DNA of 64,000 bases from JAJEEA01 sp965243615 (GCA_965243615.1 CBDEVO010000003.1:5394001-5458000), one strand, 5' to 3'; positions 54,546 through 64,000 are shown, numbered from the stretch's first letter. Notes: generated by a model from the letters alone, not told the origin. Numbers and translations are program-made.

Positions 54546-54743
54546 CACGCCGGACGCCGTGACGTGACGGCCGGCACCGCAATCGCCCAAGTCGGTCAAG
54601 CCACGGAAGAGCCCACGAGGACAGTCTCCCCCCGGTCTCTACCGGGCGCCGTCACACGACCACCCCCTCGACAGGAAGTCCCCCCTCTCGAAAATGCGAG
54701 GGCAGCAGGCGCGAACACATGCTTTCGGCGTTATGATCGCCGG

Positions 54744-57257
54744 ATGGAAGCCCTGATGGTGGCCAGAGCCGGTTCGACGGTCCGAGTCCTGTTGGTCCTG
54801 ATCGGCGTGCTGGCCGCTTTCGGCCGCCCCCAGATCACCGCCGCCCAGGCGCCGGAGCCCGCGGCGCCCGCATCCGCAGCGTCGGTCCGCGAGGCGCTCG
54901 ACGGGTTCTGCGTGCGCTGCCACAACGACCGGCTGCGCACCGCCGACCTGGCCCTCGACACCCACGACCTTGCGCACGTGGGCGCCGACGCCGAGACCTG
55001 GGAGCGGGTCATCGTCAAGCTCCGTTCGCGGACGATGCCGCCGGCGGGCAGCCCGCGCCCCGCCGAGGCCACCTACCGCGCCGTCGCCTCCTGGTTGGAG
55101 ACCGAGATCGACACCGCGGCCCTCGCCAGCCCGGACCCGGGCCGCGGCGAGACGTTCCACCGCCTGAACCGGGCCGAGTATCACGCCGCGGTCCGCGATC
55201 TCCTCGCGGTCGACGTCGACGTCGCCGAGCTGCTGCCGGCCGACGACACCTACGAACACGGCTTCGACAACAACGGCGACGTGCTCTCGATCTCGCCGGA
55301 CCTGGTGGCGCGGTACCTCTCGGCCGCGCGCCGCATCAGCCGCCTCGCCGTCGGCATCGCCCCCATCGGCCCCACCGTCGCGACCTACCGGGTGCATCCC
55401 GGCCTGCTGCAGGACGAGCGGCAGGACGACCTGCTGTCGTTCGGCTCGCGCGGCGGCGTCGCGATTCGGCACTACTTCCCCGTCGACGGCGAGTACACGG
55501 TACGGGTCCGCCTCCACCGGAACTTCTCGGACTACATCATCGGCTACGCGGCGCCGCAGGAGCTGGACGTGCGCGTGGACGGCGCCCTCGTCGAGCGGTT
55601 CGCGGTCGGCGACGCCGACTCGGTGGGACAGATGGCCCCGCTGAGCTTCTCGGGGAACATAGCCGGGGACCCCGAGTGGGAGTACTACATGAACACCGGC
55701 GACGCCCACCTCGAGGTCCGCTTCCCGGCGAAGGCGGGCCAGCGAACGGTGGGCGTCTCGTTCGTGAGGCGGGCGGCCGAGCTGGAAGGGGTGCTGCAGC
55801 CGCGCAACCGGGGCTACGGCCGCTTCGTCGACGAGCGGTACGACGAGGACGCGGCGGTCGAGCAGGTCGCGATCGGCGGCCCTTACACCGTCGAAGGTCC
55901 CGGGGACACGCCGAGCCGCCGCGAGATCTTCGCCTGCCGGCCTGACGGGGCGGCCACGGCCGACGAAGAGGAAGCCTGCGCCGGCCGCATTCTCGGCAAG
56001 CTGGCCCGCCGGGCGTACCGCCGGCCCGTCGACGACGGGGACGTCGAGGGGCTGCTCGACTTCTTCCGCGCCGGGCGCCGAGACGGCAGCTTCGACGACG
56101 GCATCCAGTTCGCGCTGGAGCGGATGCTGGTCGACCCCGAGTTCCTGTTCCGCATCGAGCGCGACCCCGCGGACACCGCGCCGGGGACGCCGTACCGGCT
56201 CGGCGACCTCGAGCTGGCGTCGCGGCTGTCGTTCTTCCTCTGGAGCAGCATCCCCGACGACGAGCTGCTCGAGGCCGCGGCCGAGGGGCGGCTCGGCGAC
56301 CCGACCGAGCTCGAGCGGCAGACGCGCCGCCTGCTCGCCGACGGCCGCTCGCGCGCCCTCGTCGACAACTTCGCGAGCCAGTGGCTGCGCCTGCGCAACC
56401 TCGAGTCGCAGGAACGCGAGTCGGCCGACTACCCCGAGTTCGACGAGAACCTGCGCGAGGCGTTCCGGCGCGAGACCGAGCTCTTCGTCGAGAGCAACAT
56501 CCGCGACGACCGGAGCCTCCTCGAGCTGCTGAGCGCCAACTACACGTTCGTCAACGAGCGGCTGGCGCGGCACTACGGCATCCGCGGGGTCTACGGCGAC
56601 CGCTTCCGGCGCGTGACCCTCGACCCCGACCATCCACGGGGCGGCCTCCTCGGCCACGGCGGCCTCCTGATGGTGACCTCCTACCCCAACCGGACGTCGC
56701 CGGTGGTGCGCGGGAAGTGGCTGCTCGAGACCCTCCTCGGGGCGCCTCCGCCCGAGCCGCCGCCGAACGTGCCGGGGCTGCCCGACCGCGGCGAGGGGGG
56801 CGAGCCCGCGTCGGTGCGCGAGCGCCTCGAGCGCCATCGCGCCAGCCCCGCCTGCGCGGGCTGCCACGCGCCGATGGATCCGCTCGGCTTCGCCCTCGAG
56901 AACTTCGACGCCATCGGCCTCTGGCGCGCCACCAGCGAGGCCGGGCAGCCCATCGACGCGTCGGCGACGATGCCGAGCGGCGAGGCGTTCGAGGGGCCGG
57001 CGGGCCTGCGGCGGGTGCTGCTGAGCCGGGGCGACGACTTCGCCGCCACCGTCACCGAGAAGTTGCTGGCGTACGCGCTGGGGCGGGGGCTGGAGTACAC
57101 GGACCGCCCCGCGGTACGCCGGATCCTGCGCGATGCGGCGGACGACGACTACAGCTGGTCGTCGATCGTGCTCGGGATCGTCGAGAGCACGCCGTTCCAG
57201 TGGCGGCGGGCGCGGGCCGACGGGCCGGCGCTGGTTGCCGGAGGGGCTGCCCCCTGA
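54744..57257 (+). CDS. DUF1592/DUF1588 multi-domain secreted haem protein
   Basis: A protein of 837 residues with a signal peptide (VLLVLIGVLAAFGRPQ). The N-terminal cytochrome motif is CVRCHND. DUF1587 (FHRLNRAEYHAAVRDLLAVD), a carbohydrate-binding-like beta domain, DUF1595, DUF1592 (LASRLSFFLWSSIPDDELL), DUF1588 (CAGCHAPMDPLGFALENFD) and DUF1585 (LLAYALGRGLEYTDRPAV) follow in the usual order. ATG 54744 opens the signal peptide. It is followed 46 bp later by DUF1552, its constant partner. Confidence 0.94.
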   Translation: MEALMVARAGSTVRVLLVLIGVLAAFGRPQITAAQAPEPAAPASAASVREALDGFCVRCHNDRLRTADLALDTHDLAHVGADAETWERVIVKLRSRTMPPAGSPRPAEATYRAVASWLETEIDTAALASPDPGRGETFHRLNRAEYHAAVRDLLAVDVDVAELLPADDTYEHGFDNNGDVLSISPDLVARYLSAARRISRLAVGIAPIGPTVATYRVHPGLLQDERQDDLLSFGSRGGVAIRHYFPVDGEYTVRVRLHRNFSDYIIGYAAPQELDVRVDGALVERFAVGDADSVGQMAPLSFSGNIAGDPEWEYYMNTGDAHLEVRFPAKAGQRTVGVSFVRRAAELEGVLQPRNRGYGRFVDERYDEDAAVEQVAIGGPYTVEGPGDTPSRREIFACRPDGAATADEEEACAGRILGKLARRAYRRPVDDGDVEGLLDFFRAGRRDGSFDDGIQFALERMLVDPEFLFRIERDPADTAPGTPYRLGDLELASRLSFFLWSSIPDDELLEAAAEGRLGDPTELERQTRRLLADGRSRALVDNFASQWLRLRNLESQERESADYPEFDENLREAFRRETELFVESNIRDDRSLLELLSANYTFVNERLARHYGIRGVYGDRFRRVTLDPDHPRGGLLGHGGLLMVTSYPNRTSPVVRGKWLLETLLGAPPPEPPPNVPGLPDRGEGGEPASVRERLERHRASPACAGCHAPMDPLGFALENFDAIGLWRATSEAGQPIDASATMPSGEAFEGPAGLRRVLLSRGDDFAATVTEKLLAYALGRGLEYTDRPAVRRILRDAADDDYSWSSIVLGIVESTPFQWRRARADGPALVAGGAAP

Positions 57258-57303
57258 CGGTCGCCGAGGGTTACCGTTACACTACGACGAGCAGGTTCAC
57301 ATC

Positions 57304-58638
57304 ATGATGATCACCAAGATGTCGCTGCCCCGGCGGACCGTGTTGCGCGGATTGGGCGCCGCGGTGGCCCTGCCCTTGCTGGACGCCATGGTGCCCGCCG
57401 CGTCGGCCCTGTCGCGGACCGCGGCCGCGCCCTCCCGGCGCTTCGGCGTCGTCTACGTGCCCAACGGCATCTCGATGGAGTACTGGACGCCGGCCGAGGA
57501 GGGCCGCGGGTTCGGAATCACGCCGATCCTCCATCCGCTCGAGCCGTTCCGGGACCAGCTCACGGTGGTCTCGGGCCTCCGAGGCTACTGGACCCCGGCC
57601 CACGCCGGCGCGTCGACGACGTTCCTGACCGGGGCGGCGGGCGTCGCCGGCGAGACCGCGCCGGTGGCCGGCATCTCGATGGACCAGTTGCTGGCCCGCG
57701 AGTACGGCCGGCACACCGAGCTCGCGTCGCTGCAGCTCGCCATCGACAGCCGCGCCAACGCCGGCCAGTGCAGCGGCAACCACAGTTGCGTCTACACCAA
57801 CACCATCTGCTGGCGCAGCCGGACCACGCCGCTACCCATGGAGAACAACCCGCGCGTGGTGTTCGAGCAGATGTTCGGCGACAGCGGCAGCACCGACCCC
57901 GCCGTCCGCCGCGCCCGCATGGCGCGCGACCGCTCGATTCTCGACTCGGTGACCGGCAAGGTCGCCGACCTCAAGAACGAGATCGGGCCCGCCGACAGCC
58001 TCAAGGTCGACGAGTACCTCGAGGGCGTGCGCGACATCGAGCGCCGCATCCAGCGCGCCGAGCAGCGGCAGGACTTCGACCTGCCCGAGCTCGCCCAGCC
58101 CGAGGGCATCCCCCCCACCTTCGCCGAGCACGTCGCGCTGATGTTCGACCTGCAGGTGCTGGCCCACCAGATCGACCTCACCCGCGTGACCTCGTTCATG
58201 ATGGGCCGCGAGGTGAGCTCGAGGACCTACACCGAGATCGGCATCCCCGACGCGCACCACCCGCTCTCGCACCACGAGTACAAGCCCGAGAAGATCGCGT
58301 TGATGTCCAAGATCAACGCCTACCACGCGTCGATGTTCGCCGACTACCTGGCGAAGCTCCGCGCGACCCCGGACGGCGACGGCTCGCTGCTCGACAACAT
58401 GCTGCTCCTCTACGGCAGCGGGATGTCCGACAGCAACGCCCACAGCCCACGCGACCTGCCCGTCCTGCTCCTCGGCGGGTGCGCGGGGCAGCTCGAGGGC
58501 GGACGCCACGTCCGCTACGAGGGCGACCCGCTGATGCCGAACCTGCTGGTGACCCTGATGGACAAGCTCGGCGTCCCCGTCGAGCGGCTGGGAGAGAGCG
58601 ACGGCCGGCTCAGCGTGGAGCGGCTGACCGGGGTCTAG
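57304..58638 (+). CDS. DUF1552 family Tat-exported protein
   Basis: A protein of 444 residues. The Tat-type signal is SLPRRTVLRGLGAAVALPLLD. Family marks are FGVVYVPNGISMEYWTP, TGAAG, SIDQ-type GISMDQLLAREYG, and SDSNAHSPRDLPVLLLGG near the end. It lies 46 bp after the DUF1592 gene on the same strand. Biochemical role unknown. Together with DUF1501 it belongs to the same wider fold group. Confidence 0.94.
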   Translation: MMITKMSLPRRTVLRGLGAAVALPLLDAMVPAASALSRTAAAPSRRFGVVYVPNGISMEYWTPAEEGRGFGITPILHPLEPFRDQLTVVSGLRGYWTPAHAGASTTFLTGAAGVAGETAPVAGISMDQLLAREYGRHTELASLQLAIDSRANAGQCSGNHSCVYTNTICWRSRTTPLPMENNPRVVFEQMFGDSGSTDPAVRRARMARDRSILDSVTGKVADLKNEIGPADSLKVDEYLEGVRDIERRIQRAEQRQDFDLPELAQPEGIPPTFAEHVALMFDLQVLAHQIDLTRVTSFMMGREVSSRTYTEIGIPDAHHPLSHHEYKPEKIALMSKINAYHASMFADYLAKLRATPDGDGSLLDNMLLLYGSGMSDSNAHSPRDLPVLLLGGCAGQLEGGRHVRYEGDPLMPNLLVTLMDKLGVPVERLGESDGRLSVERLTGV

Positions 58639-58763
58639 CAAGACCGCGCCGCGAGATCGATCAGGGCCGCCCGGCCCATCCTCTGGATGGTCGGAACGGT
58701 ACCAGAGAGGCTGACGTTCGGCACGGTGCGATTCCTCACCGCCGCTTGGCCAGGGGTGAACCG

Positions 58764-59216
58764 ATGGTCCGTGTGCGGGTGTTCACGAAGCGGTCGGCGG
58801 GAATCGGCGTCGCTACCGGCGCGCTCGTCGCGACAGCGTTCGGTCAGCTCGCGGGCGCGTCATGGGGACTGGCCGTCATGAACGGGCTGGCCGCCGGAGC
58901 ACTGGCGCTGGCCGTTTCCATCGTTCTGCGTGACGGCAGGTTCGACTTCAGGAACACCCGGCGGCGGGTCGGCGTCTGGTTGCTCTCCTGGATCGTCATA
59001 GCCACGCCCTGGTTCTTCGTGGACGACATCATCGAGTTGCAGTTGAGTCGAGCAGACGAAGCCGCGCTCACCCTGCTGTTCGGGCTCACCGGGTTCGCCG
59101 CCTATACCCTCGGCGCCATCACCGCGACGCTGGATCATCTCGACGGCGACGATGCGGCGGCCGACCCGCGCCTGCATCGGGTGACCCCTTCCCCCGGCGA
59201 GAGCCGCGCCCCGTAG
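58764..59216 (+). CDS. Small four-helix membrane protein
   Basis: A protein of 150 residues from ATG 58764, which has AGGGG nine bases upstream. Hydrophobic segments are at about 12-28, 33-52, 71-87 and 104-124; the cytoplasmic tail is acidic then proline-rich. I do not recognise a family. It is 126 bp after DUF1552 and convergent with the next gene. Confidence 0.65.
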   Translation: MVRVRVFTKRSAGIGVATGALVATAFGQLAGASWGLAVMNGLAAGALALAVSIVLRDGRFDFRNTRRRVGVWLLSWIVIATPWFFVDDIIELQLSRADEAALTLLFGLTGFAAYTLGAITATLDHLDGDDAAADPRLHRVTPSPGESRAP

Positions 59217-59273
59217 CCTTGCCGACAGGTTTGCAAGGGACGCTCGACAGCCCCTTCGCCGGGAAGGCGAGCT

Positions 59274-60299
59274 TCACCGGCGCGGACCGGTCGCCGTGTA
59301 TCGGGCCAGGACGAGGTTGTCGAGCCTGATGTTCCGGGTCCAGATGAACTCGGCGTCGCCGAACAACCGCGTGTAGCCGGTATACGCGCGCTGCCGCGTC
59401 ACCCTCTCGGGCGGCCACACTATCGCGCGGGGCCAGTGCGCGTCGTCGAATGCCGGCTGCGTCCAGTTGGAGGGCACCGGGAAATGAAGGGCCTGGCAGC
59501 GGTTGGGGTCGTTCTCGGCGCACGCGGGGCGCACGGCCTGCGAGCAGAACGTCGAATCGCGGCCGCCCGCGGTTCGCACGCAACTCGGATCGTCGAGCGG
59601 CGCGATGTAGAACGTCTCGGCACGCCACTCGCCGTCGGTGCCATTGCCGTCGCTGAAGTACGCAATGAGCCCCCCGTCGCCCAAGTTGAAGCTGTCGTAT
59701 TCCATCCCGACGCCGTTGTGCGTTTCCCAGTCGACGCCCATCACCGCATACGTCATGGGGTAGCTGGCCCTGAAGCGGACCACGTTGGAATTGAAGGGCG
59801 TCATCCCGACGGGATCACGCCCGACGAACTGGCCGTTCACGTAGAGCTCGAAGTAGTTGTCTCCGAAGATGAACCCGGTAATCTCCACCCCGTCCGGGTC
59901 GATGACGACGGTCTCGAGCTGTGAGAGGTAATCGGGGTTGTCGCCCTGCCCCGAGCAGTTGTTGAACAGGTCCACCGCGGCCGGACCGTCGTGAACCGGC
60001 GCGGGCACCGCGAACCGCTCGCCCGCCGCCGACGTCACGAAGCCGACGAGCGCGGCGTTGAAGTTGGCGCCACCCTGGGCTTCGCGGACCAGCCCGGACG
60101 TACATCCGGTCAGCGGAGCGCCGGGCCTCAGATCCGTTGCCAGACCGGTCGTGACGATACCGGCCTCGCCGGCCGGATCACCGGCGCCCGGCGCCTGTGC
60201 GGAACCCGTAACGGTGACGGGCCGGCCGCCGCTCCCCGCCGTCACGACCACGAGAAGACTTATTCCACAACCCAGGCGAATCGGAAGAGTGGTTCGCAT
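59274..60299 (-). CDS. Secreted protein of unknown function, lectin-like beta fold possible
   Basis: A protein of 341 residues. The start has a hydrophobic leader (LGCGISLLVVVTAG). The middle part is rich in beta-strand pattern with FGDNYFELYVNGQFVGRDPVG and NVVRFRASYPMTYAVMGVDWE, a pattern often seen in galactose-binding-like and PA14-like folds. Six cysteines (TGCTS, NNCSG, SCVR, FCSQ, ACAE, RCQA) suggest disulfides. I do not recognise the family. It stands alone. Confidence 0.7.
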   Translation of the reverse strand: MRTTLPIRLGCGISLLVVVTAGSGGRPVTVTGSAQAPGAGDPAGEAGIVTTGLATDLRPGAPLTGCTSGLVREAQGGANFNAALVGFVTSAAGERFAVPAPVHDGPAAVDLFNNCSGQGDNPDYLSQLETVVIDPDGVEITGFIFGDNYFELYVNGQFVGRDPVGMTPFNSNVVRFRASYPMTYAVMGVDWETHNGVGMEYDSFNLGDGGLIAYFSDGNGTDGEWRAETFYIAPLDDPSCVRTAGGRDSTFCSQAVRPACAENDPNRCQALHFPVPSNWTQPAFDDAHWPRAIVWPPERVTRQRAYTGYTRLFGDAEFIWTRNIRLDNLVLARYTATGPRR

Positions 60300-60450
60300 T
60301 TGCTTCCCCCTATGGCTGCGCTCCCGGCGGTGGACGCCGCAGCAACCGGGTCGACGGGCTTGTGAGTCGATTCTACTGCCGAACCGTCGAGGCGGAGGCC
60401 CCGCGGGGAGGTTGTCGACCGCATGGCCGGGTCGAGCCCGTCCCGGCCGA

Positions 60451-63180
60451 CTACGGGTCGACGCGCAGCGCCTCCACCGGGCGGATCCGGAGCCCTCTGA
60501 CGATTGGCGCGAGGCAGGCCAGCAGGCCGGTCGTCACGACGATCGCGGCCGTGATCGACAGCACGGTCGGCCACGACCGCACCGCAACCCCGAGCTCGCC
60601 CTGGAACGCGCCGGCCCCGCCGAGCGACGTGAAGACGACGGCCCAGAACCCGGCGCCGAGCGCGACCCCGAGCACGAGCTGGCGGAGGGGTCGGCGCGCG
60701 ATCGACGCCACGATCCGGCTCGACCTCCCGCCGAGGGCGATGCGCACGCCGATCTCCCGGGTGCGCCGGGCGACCGTGAACGACATGAGCGCATAGAGGG
60801 CCGCGGTGGAGAGGACGATGGCGATGAGGGAGAGGCCCACGAGGACGCCGGAGGCCGTCCGCTGCACCAGGGCCGCGGTGTTCGGGAGCTGGTCGAGGGC
60901 CACGACGTCGCCGAGGATCGCGGTCGGGTCCGCGTCCGCGAGCAGGCGGCGCAGCACGGGCGCGAAGGCGGTCGGGTCGTCGCCGAGATCGATCACCAGC
61001 GTGAGGGGATGCACGCCTCCCGGGGTGGCGGGCAGGTAGGCCATCGGCGTGCCGTCGAAGATGGCCTGCCCCAGGCTCGCCTTGAGGTCGGGCACCACGC
61101 CGACGATCTCCATCCACGGACCGGCGGGCGCCTCTCCCGGGTCCGAGATGCGCATGGTTCGCCCCACCGCGCCGCGGTAGTCCATGCCCCGGCGGTCGAG
61201 GAACTTCGTGTTCACGAGGACCCGGGTCGGCGCCTGACCTGGCTCGACGGGGACGTCTCCCCGCTCGAACGTCCGCCCGTGGAGGGGCTCGACGCCGAGC
61301 GTGCGGAAGAAGCCCGGCTCGACCCGGGACGTGACCACCGGGAACCCCGGGAAGTCCGGTGGCATTCCGTCTCCCTCGACCCGTCCCCGTCTCTCGAACC
61401 GTCCGCCCCCGGGGGTGGCGTCCGAGAACGCCCATCGCCTGACCCCGGGCCGCGCCGCCAACTCGCGCGCAATCGCCTCCTGCATCGATACGATGCGTGC
61501 GATCCGGGTCTCGTCGGCGCCGTCGCGGTCTTCTCCCGGCCGCTCCGAGGACGGGACCGCGATCGACGCGACCAGCACGCGGCTCGTCTGCATCGCGACG
61601 CTCGTGTCCTGATCGATCGCGCTGAACATACGATAGGTCATCCCCGCCGCGAACAGGGCGCCGACGCCCAGGCCCACCTCGGCGATGATCAGGGCGCCCG
61701 TGACGCGGCCGAAGCGGAAGCCGCCCAGGCCGCCCCCCGCCTCCTGCAGGGTGCGCTGGGGCGACGACCCGGTGGCCCGCAGCGCGGGCAGGACGCCGGC
61801 GAGCACCGCGCTCGCAACGCCGAGCCCGAGCGCCTCCATCACGACCTCGGGCGTCACGCCCAGATCCACCCAGAAAGGAAGATCCATGCCGGGCGTCACA
61901 CGCTCCACGATCAGGTGGAGGCCCAGCAGGCCGACGCCGGTCGCGAGAAGGGCCAGGACGAGCGTCTCGACGAAGAGCTGGGCGACGATGCGAGGCCGGC
62001 TGGCGCCGAGCGCGGTCCGCAGCGCGAACTCGCTCGAACGGTTCGCGGTCCGCGCGAGAAGCAGGATGGCGACGTTGCCGCACGCGATCAGCAGCAGGAC
62101 GAGCGGCACGCCCTGGGCGATGAAGAGAAACGCCGCCAGCAGGCCCGTCGGCGTCCCGATGCTCAAGGCCGAGAACGCCACCGCGTCGGCCCGAACCAGC
62201 CCCCGATCGTCCGGCACGTCGTGACGGATGCCGACGGCCGCCAGCTCTGCCCTCGCCTCTCCCCTCGACGTCCCTTCCTCGAGGCGGCCGTACATCCACA
62301 CCGCGGGACCCAGGCCGTCGGCGTAGTCGATGGCCCGCCGCCGCAGGGGCAGCCAGAGCTGCTCCCGGCTCGGCATCGCGAAGCCCTGGGGCATCACGCC
62401 CACGACCGTCGTGGGAACGCCGCCGACGCGGAGCGTGGAGCCGATGACGTCGGGACGCGAGCCGAGCCGGGAGCGCCAGTAGTCGTGCCCGACCACTACG
62501 ACCTCGGGCGCGCCGACGACCTCGTCCGCCGCCGTGAGCACGCGTCCCTGCGCGGGCGGCACTCGCGTCAACGCGAACGAGGACGCGCTCATCTCCGCCC
62601 CGCGCGCGCCCTCCGCCCGGCCGTCGTCCGAGATCACGTTCACGTCCCGGAGCAGCGCGGCCCCGACGAATGCGAACGAGGTGAGGCGCGTCCGAAGCGA
62701 CTCGTAGTCGCCGAGACGCAGCAGCTCCTGCGCGCCCGACTCCTGGTTGCGGCCCACCACGCCGACGACCTGGTCGCCCCGATCGAAGGGAGGAGACTCG
62801 TCGAGGACGGCGTCGAGGAGATGATGGGGGGTCAGGCTGGCCGGGATGCCGATGCCGAGGGCGAAGACCACCACCAGCGTGAGCCACGGGTGCTTCACGA
62901 GCATCCGGATCCCGAGCTTCAGGTCGAGACCGGAGATGCCGACGTCACTCCACGACGCCGGGGAGATCAGGCCCTCTCCATCGTGTCCGAACCGCAGCCG
63001 GGCGAGCAGCGCCGCGGCGGGCTGTCGCATCAGCCACAGGCTACGGGCCGTCCGGGGGCGGCGGCCGATCTCCTGCGACCAGTGCTCGAGCAGGTCGCCG
63101 AGCACCTCCGCCCTCACCTCCTCGGGGAGAACGCGAACCGCCAGCCGGAGCAGGAACGGCGCCCGATCGCGGGCGGTCAT
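60451..63180 (-). CDS. ADOP-type MacB/FtsX-like permease with N-terminal prefix
   Basis: A protein of 909 residues from ATG 63180, which overlaps the PadR stop by 4 bp. Residues about 1-60 are the ADOP prefix (LLRLAVRVLPEEVRAEVLGDLLEHW, SLWLMRQ). The first permease core starts LDLKLGIRMLVKHPWLTLVVVFALGIG. Two FtsX halves follow, the second ending GLRIRPVEALRVDP. This is the ordinary gene order, PadR then prefixed permease, and no ATPase gene is adjacent. Substrate unknown. Confidence 0.92.
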   Translation of the reverse strand: MTARDRAPFLLRLAVRVLPEEVRAEVLGDLLEHWSQEIGRRPRTARSLWLMRQPAAALLARLRFGHDGEGLISPASWSDVGISGLDLKLGIRMLVKHPWLTLVVVFALGIGIPASLTPHHLLDAVLDESPPFDRGDQVVGVVGRNQESGAQELLRLGDYESLRTRLTSFAFVGAALLRDVNVISDDGRAEGARGAEMSASSFALTRVPPAQGRVLTAADEVVGAPEVVVVGHDYWRSRLGSRPDVIGSTLRVGGVPTTVVGVMPQGFAMPSREQLWLPLRRRAIDYADGLGPAVWMYGRLEEGTSRGEARAELAAVGIRHDVPDDRGLVRADAVAFSALSIGTPTGLLAAFLFIAQGVPLVLLLIACGNVAILLLARTANRSSEFALRTALGASRPRIVAQLFVETLVLALLATGVGLLGLHLIVERVTPGMDLPFWVDLGVTPEVVMEALGLGVASAVLAGVLPALRATGSSPQRTLQEAGGGLGGFRFGRVTGALIIAEVGLGVGALFAAGMTYRMFSAIDQDTSVAMQTSRVLVASIAVPSSERPGEDRDGADETRIARIVSMQEAIARELAARPGVRRWAFSDATPGGGRFERRGRVEGDGMPPDFPGFPVVTSRVEPGFFRTLGVEPLHGRTFERGDVPVEPGQAPTRVLVNTKFLDRRGMDYRGAVGRTMRISDPGEAPAGPWMEIVGVVPDLKASLGQAIFDGTPMAYLPATPGGVHPLTLVIDLGDDPTAFAPVLRRLLADADPTAILGDVVALDQLPNTAALVQRTASGVLVGLSLIAIVLSTAALYALMSFTVARRTREIGVRIALGGRSSRIVASIARRPLRQLVLGVALGAGFWAVVFTSLGGAGAFQGELGVAVRSWPTVLSITAAIVVTTGLLACLAPIVRGLRIRPVEALRVDP

Positions 63181-63509
63181 GACGGACCCAGCCTGGCCTC
63201 GAGGCCGTCCCACAGCGCGAGCATCGCGTTCCGCGACTCCCGGAGGGCCGGCAGGGCCTGCTCATCGACCACGCGGTAGAAGCGGCGCGGCCGGCCGCCT
63301 CGTTCCGGCGCCGGCGTCCCCACCGACGAGACCAAAAGGCCGCGGCCCTCCAGGCGCCGGAGAACCATGTAGGCGGTCGCGGGCGAAACCTCGCGGGCGG
63401 TCAATCGGCCGAGCTCCCTGGCCACCGGCACCGCGTAGCTCTCGCCACCGAGTCGCAGAACCGTCAGCAGGACCTGCTCCTCCAGCTCTCCCAGGCGACT
63501 TCTCGGCAT
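63177..63509 (-). CDS. PadR family transcriptional regulator (ADOP pair)
   Basis: A protein of 110 residues: LGELEEQVLLTVLRLGGESYAVPVARELGRL, ATAYMVLRRLEGRGLLVSSVG, wing PERGGRPRRFYRVVDEQ, dimer helix. GGAGGAG lies eight bases before ATG 63509. It is coupled to the permease gene by an ATGA overlap, as in the first PadR. It probably binds the palindrome 27 bp upstream. Confidence 0.93.
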   Translation of the reverse strand: MPRSRLGELEEQVLLTVLRLGGESYAVPVARELGRLTAREVSPATAYMVLRRLEGRGLLVSSVGTPAPERGGRPRRFYRVVDEQALPALRESRNAMLALWDGLEARLGPS

Positions 63510-63535
63510 CGTGGGTTCTCCTCCGAAGTCCAGTC

Positions 63536-63550
63536 CATAACAATGTTATG
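63536..63550. promoter_or_regulatory. Operator candidate of the PadR/ADOP pair
   Basis: CATAACAATGTTATG is a perfect palindrome with a one-base centre and is AT-rich in a GC-rich region. It lies 27-41 bp upstream of the PadR start codon, where the -10 box would be expected. This fits PadR autoregulation. Confidence 0.65.
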
Positions 63551-63757
63551 AACTCGGGAGAGCACGCGCAACCCCGTCATCTCGTCGAGAGCGATGCGCG
63601 AGAATGCCGGCGCACCCCCGTGAAGGGGCGGAAAGCGGCCGAGTCCCGGCAAGCCCCGATTCCTGCGGGTCGGCCCAGGTCACGACCGGGCCGGAGAGGG
63701 CGGAGTCGCCGGTCGGCACCGACTACCGGGGTCCGTCGCATCCACGACCGCCGTCCC

Positions 63758-64000
63758 TCATCGAAGGTGGTAACGCCGGCCTCGCGTTCTCCCGGCGGCC
63801 CGCGCCAGCCCGTCCCGTACGAGATCGTTCAGCAGCCCGCGGGCGGCCGCGGGTGCGACATCGAGGAGGGTCGCGGCCTCGTTCGTGGAGAGGCTCCCGC
63901 GGCGGCGGATCTCGTCGAGCAGAACCTGGCGGCGCCGGTTGTGCGCCGCCATCCCCGGGTTGCCGGCGCGCCGCACCAGAGCATCCGACAGGACGTAGCG
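63758..64000 (-). CDS. Winged-helix domain at the C terminus of a larger protein (5' partial)
   Basis: The frame is open to the window edge, so the ATG/GTG near 63950-63976 is probably internal. Visible are YVLSDALVRRAGNPG at the edge and then LLDEIRRRGSLSTNEAATLLDVAPAAARGLLNDLVRDGLA with GRRYHL at the end. This is a helix-turn-helix of the kind found at the end of AlbA_2/RecG-like ATP-binding regulators, or a small DeoR-type regulator. The 63551-63757 gap shows no gene. Confidence 0.55.
   Translation of the reverse strand, partial: RYVLSDALVRRAGNPGMAAHNRRRQVLLDEIRRRGSLSTNEAATLLDVAPAAARGLLNDLVRDGLARAAGRTRGRRYHLR

Noticed and set aside
60058..63279. Open frame of over 1000 codons on the plus strand opposite the ADOP permease
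   Set aside because: The composition is that of an antisense frame, and the permease on the minus strand is certain.

Overview
The window is a high-GC stretch (roughly 70% by eye) of a bacterial chromosome. The best fit is Acidobacteriota, probably a Vicinamibacteria-type lineage. The reasons are two MacB/FtsX-like orphan permeases with PadR regulators (the ADOP type typical of Acidobacteria), several secreted PQQ-type beta-propellers, two copies of a secreted family common in that group, and paired DUF1501/DUF1549-1553 and DUF1592/DUF1552 genes. This placement is inferred from gene content only. I see no rRNA, tRNA or CRISPR array.

Layout. 1-10810: a beta-lactamase-fold serine hydrolase cut by the window edge, a DUF3883 protein, two tandem secreted proteins with two CxxCH motifs each, then a forward run DUF3604 - PpiC-like isomerase - HupE/UreJ - secreted protein - PQQ-like propeller, several joined by 4-bp ATGA overlaps. 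11016-22263: a defence and toxin-antitoxin island with a HigBA-like pair, a PLP decarboxylase, an AbiE locus whose toxin has lost its catalytic half, a frameshifted remnant of the decarboxylase, a complete type I restriction-modification operon hsdM-hsdS-hsdR, and a VapBC-type pair whose antitoxin looks like two fused ribbon-helix-helix units. 22315-31483: metabolism (PQQ propeller, pckA, amidase, sulfatase, PQQ sugar dehydrogenase) with a second VapBC pair.

31584-38531 is the most unusual part. Five genes lie on the minus strand. In the order of transcription they are a PadR regulator, a SecY-like protein that stops after TM6 and carries the ADOP permease prefix at its N terminus, an ADOP permease that lacks that prefix, a two-TM small protein, and a SecA-family ATPase with a C-terminal membrane anchor and no zinc-binding tail. 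I infer a candidate accessory Sec-like export or membrane-stress system. An ordinary PadR-prefix-ADOP pair at 60451-63509 gives an internal comparison.

38672-48515: a DUF4143 ATPase, an aspartate-type aminotransferase, a second member of the secreted family, a second AbiE locus with a clear promoter/operator and a toxin that has no canonical start codon for its conserved N terminus, a PQQ propeller fused to a cupredoxin-like domain, and an AAA ATPase-nuclease. A short remnant related to that ATPase-nuclease lies beside the AbiE locus. 48554-60299: a secreted metallo-beta-lactamase-fold protein, DUF1501 and PSCyt1/DUF1549/DUF1553 genes (minus strand), a coiled-coil miniprotein, then DUF1592-type and DUF1552 genes (plus strand), a small membrane protein and an unrecognised secreted protein. 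60451-64000: the ADOP/PadR pair with a 15-bp palindromic operator and the 3' end of a winged-helix protein.
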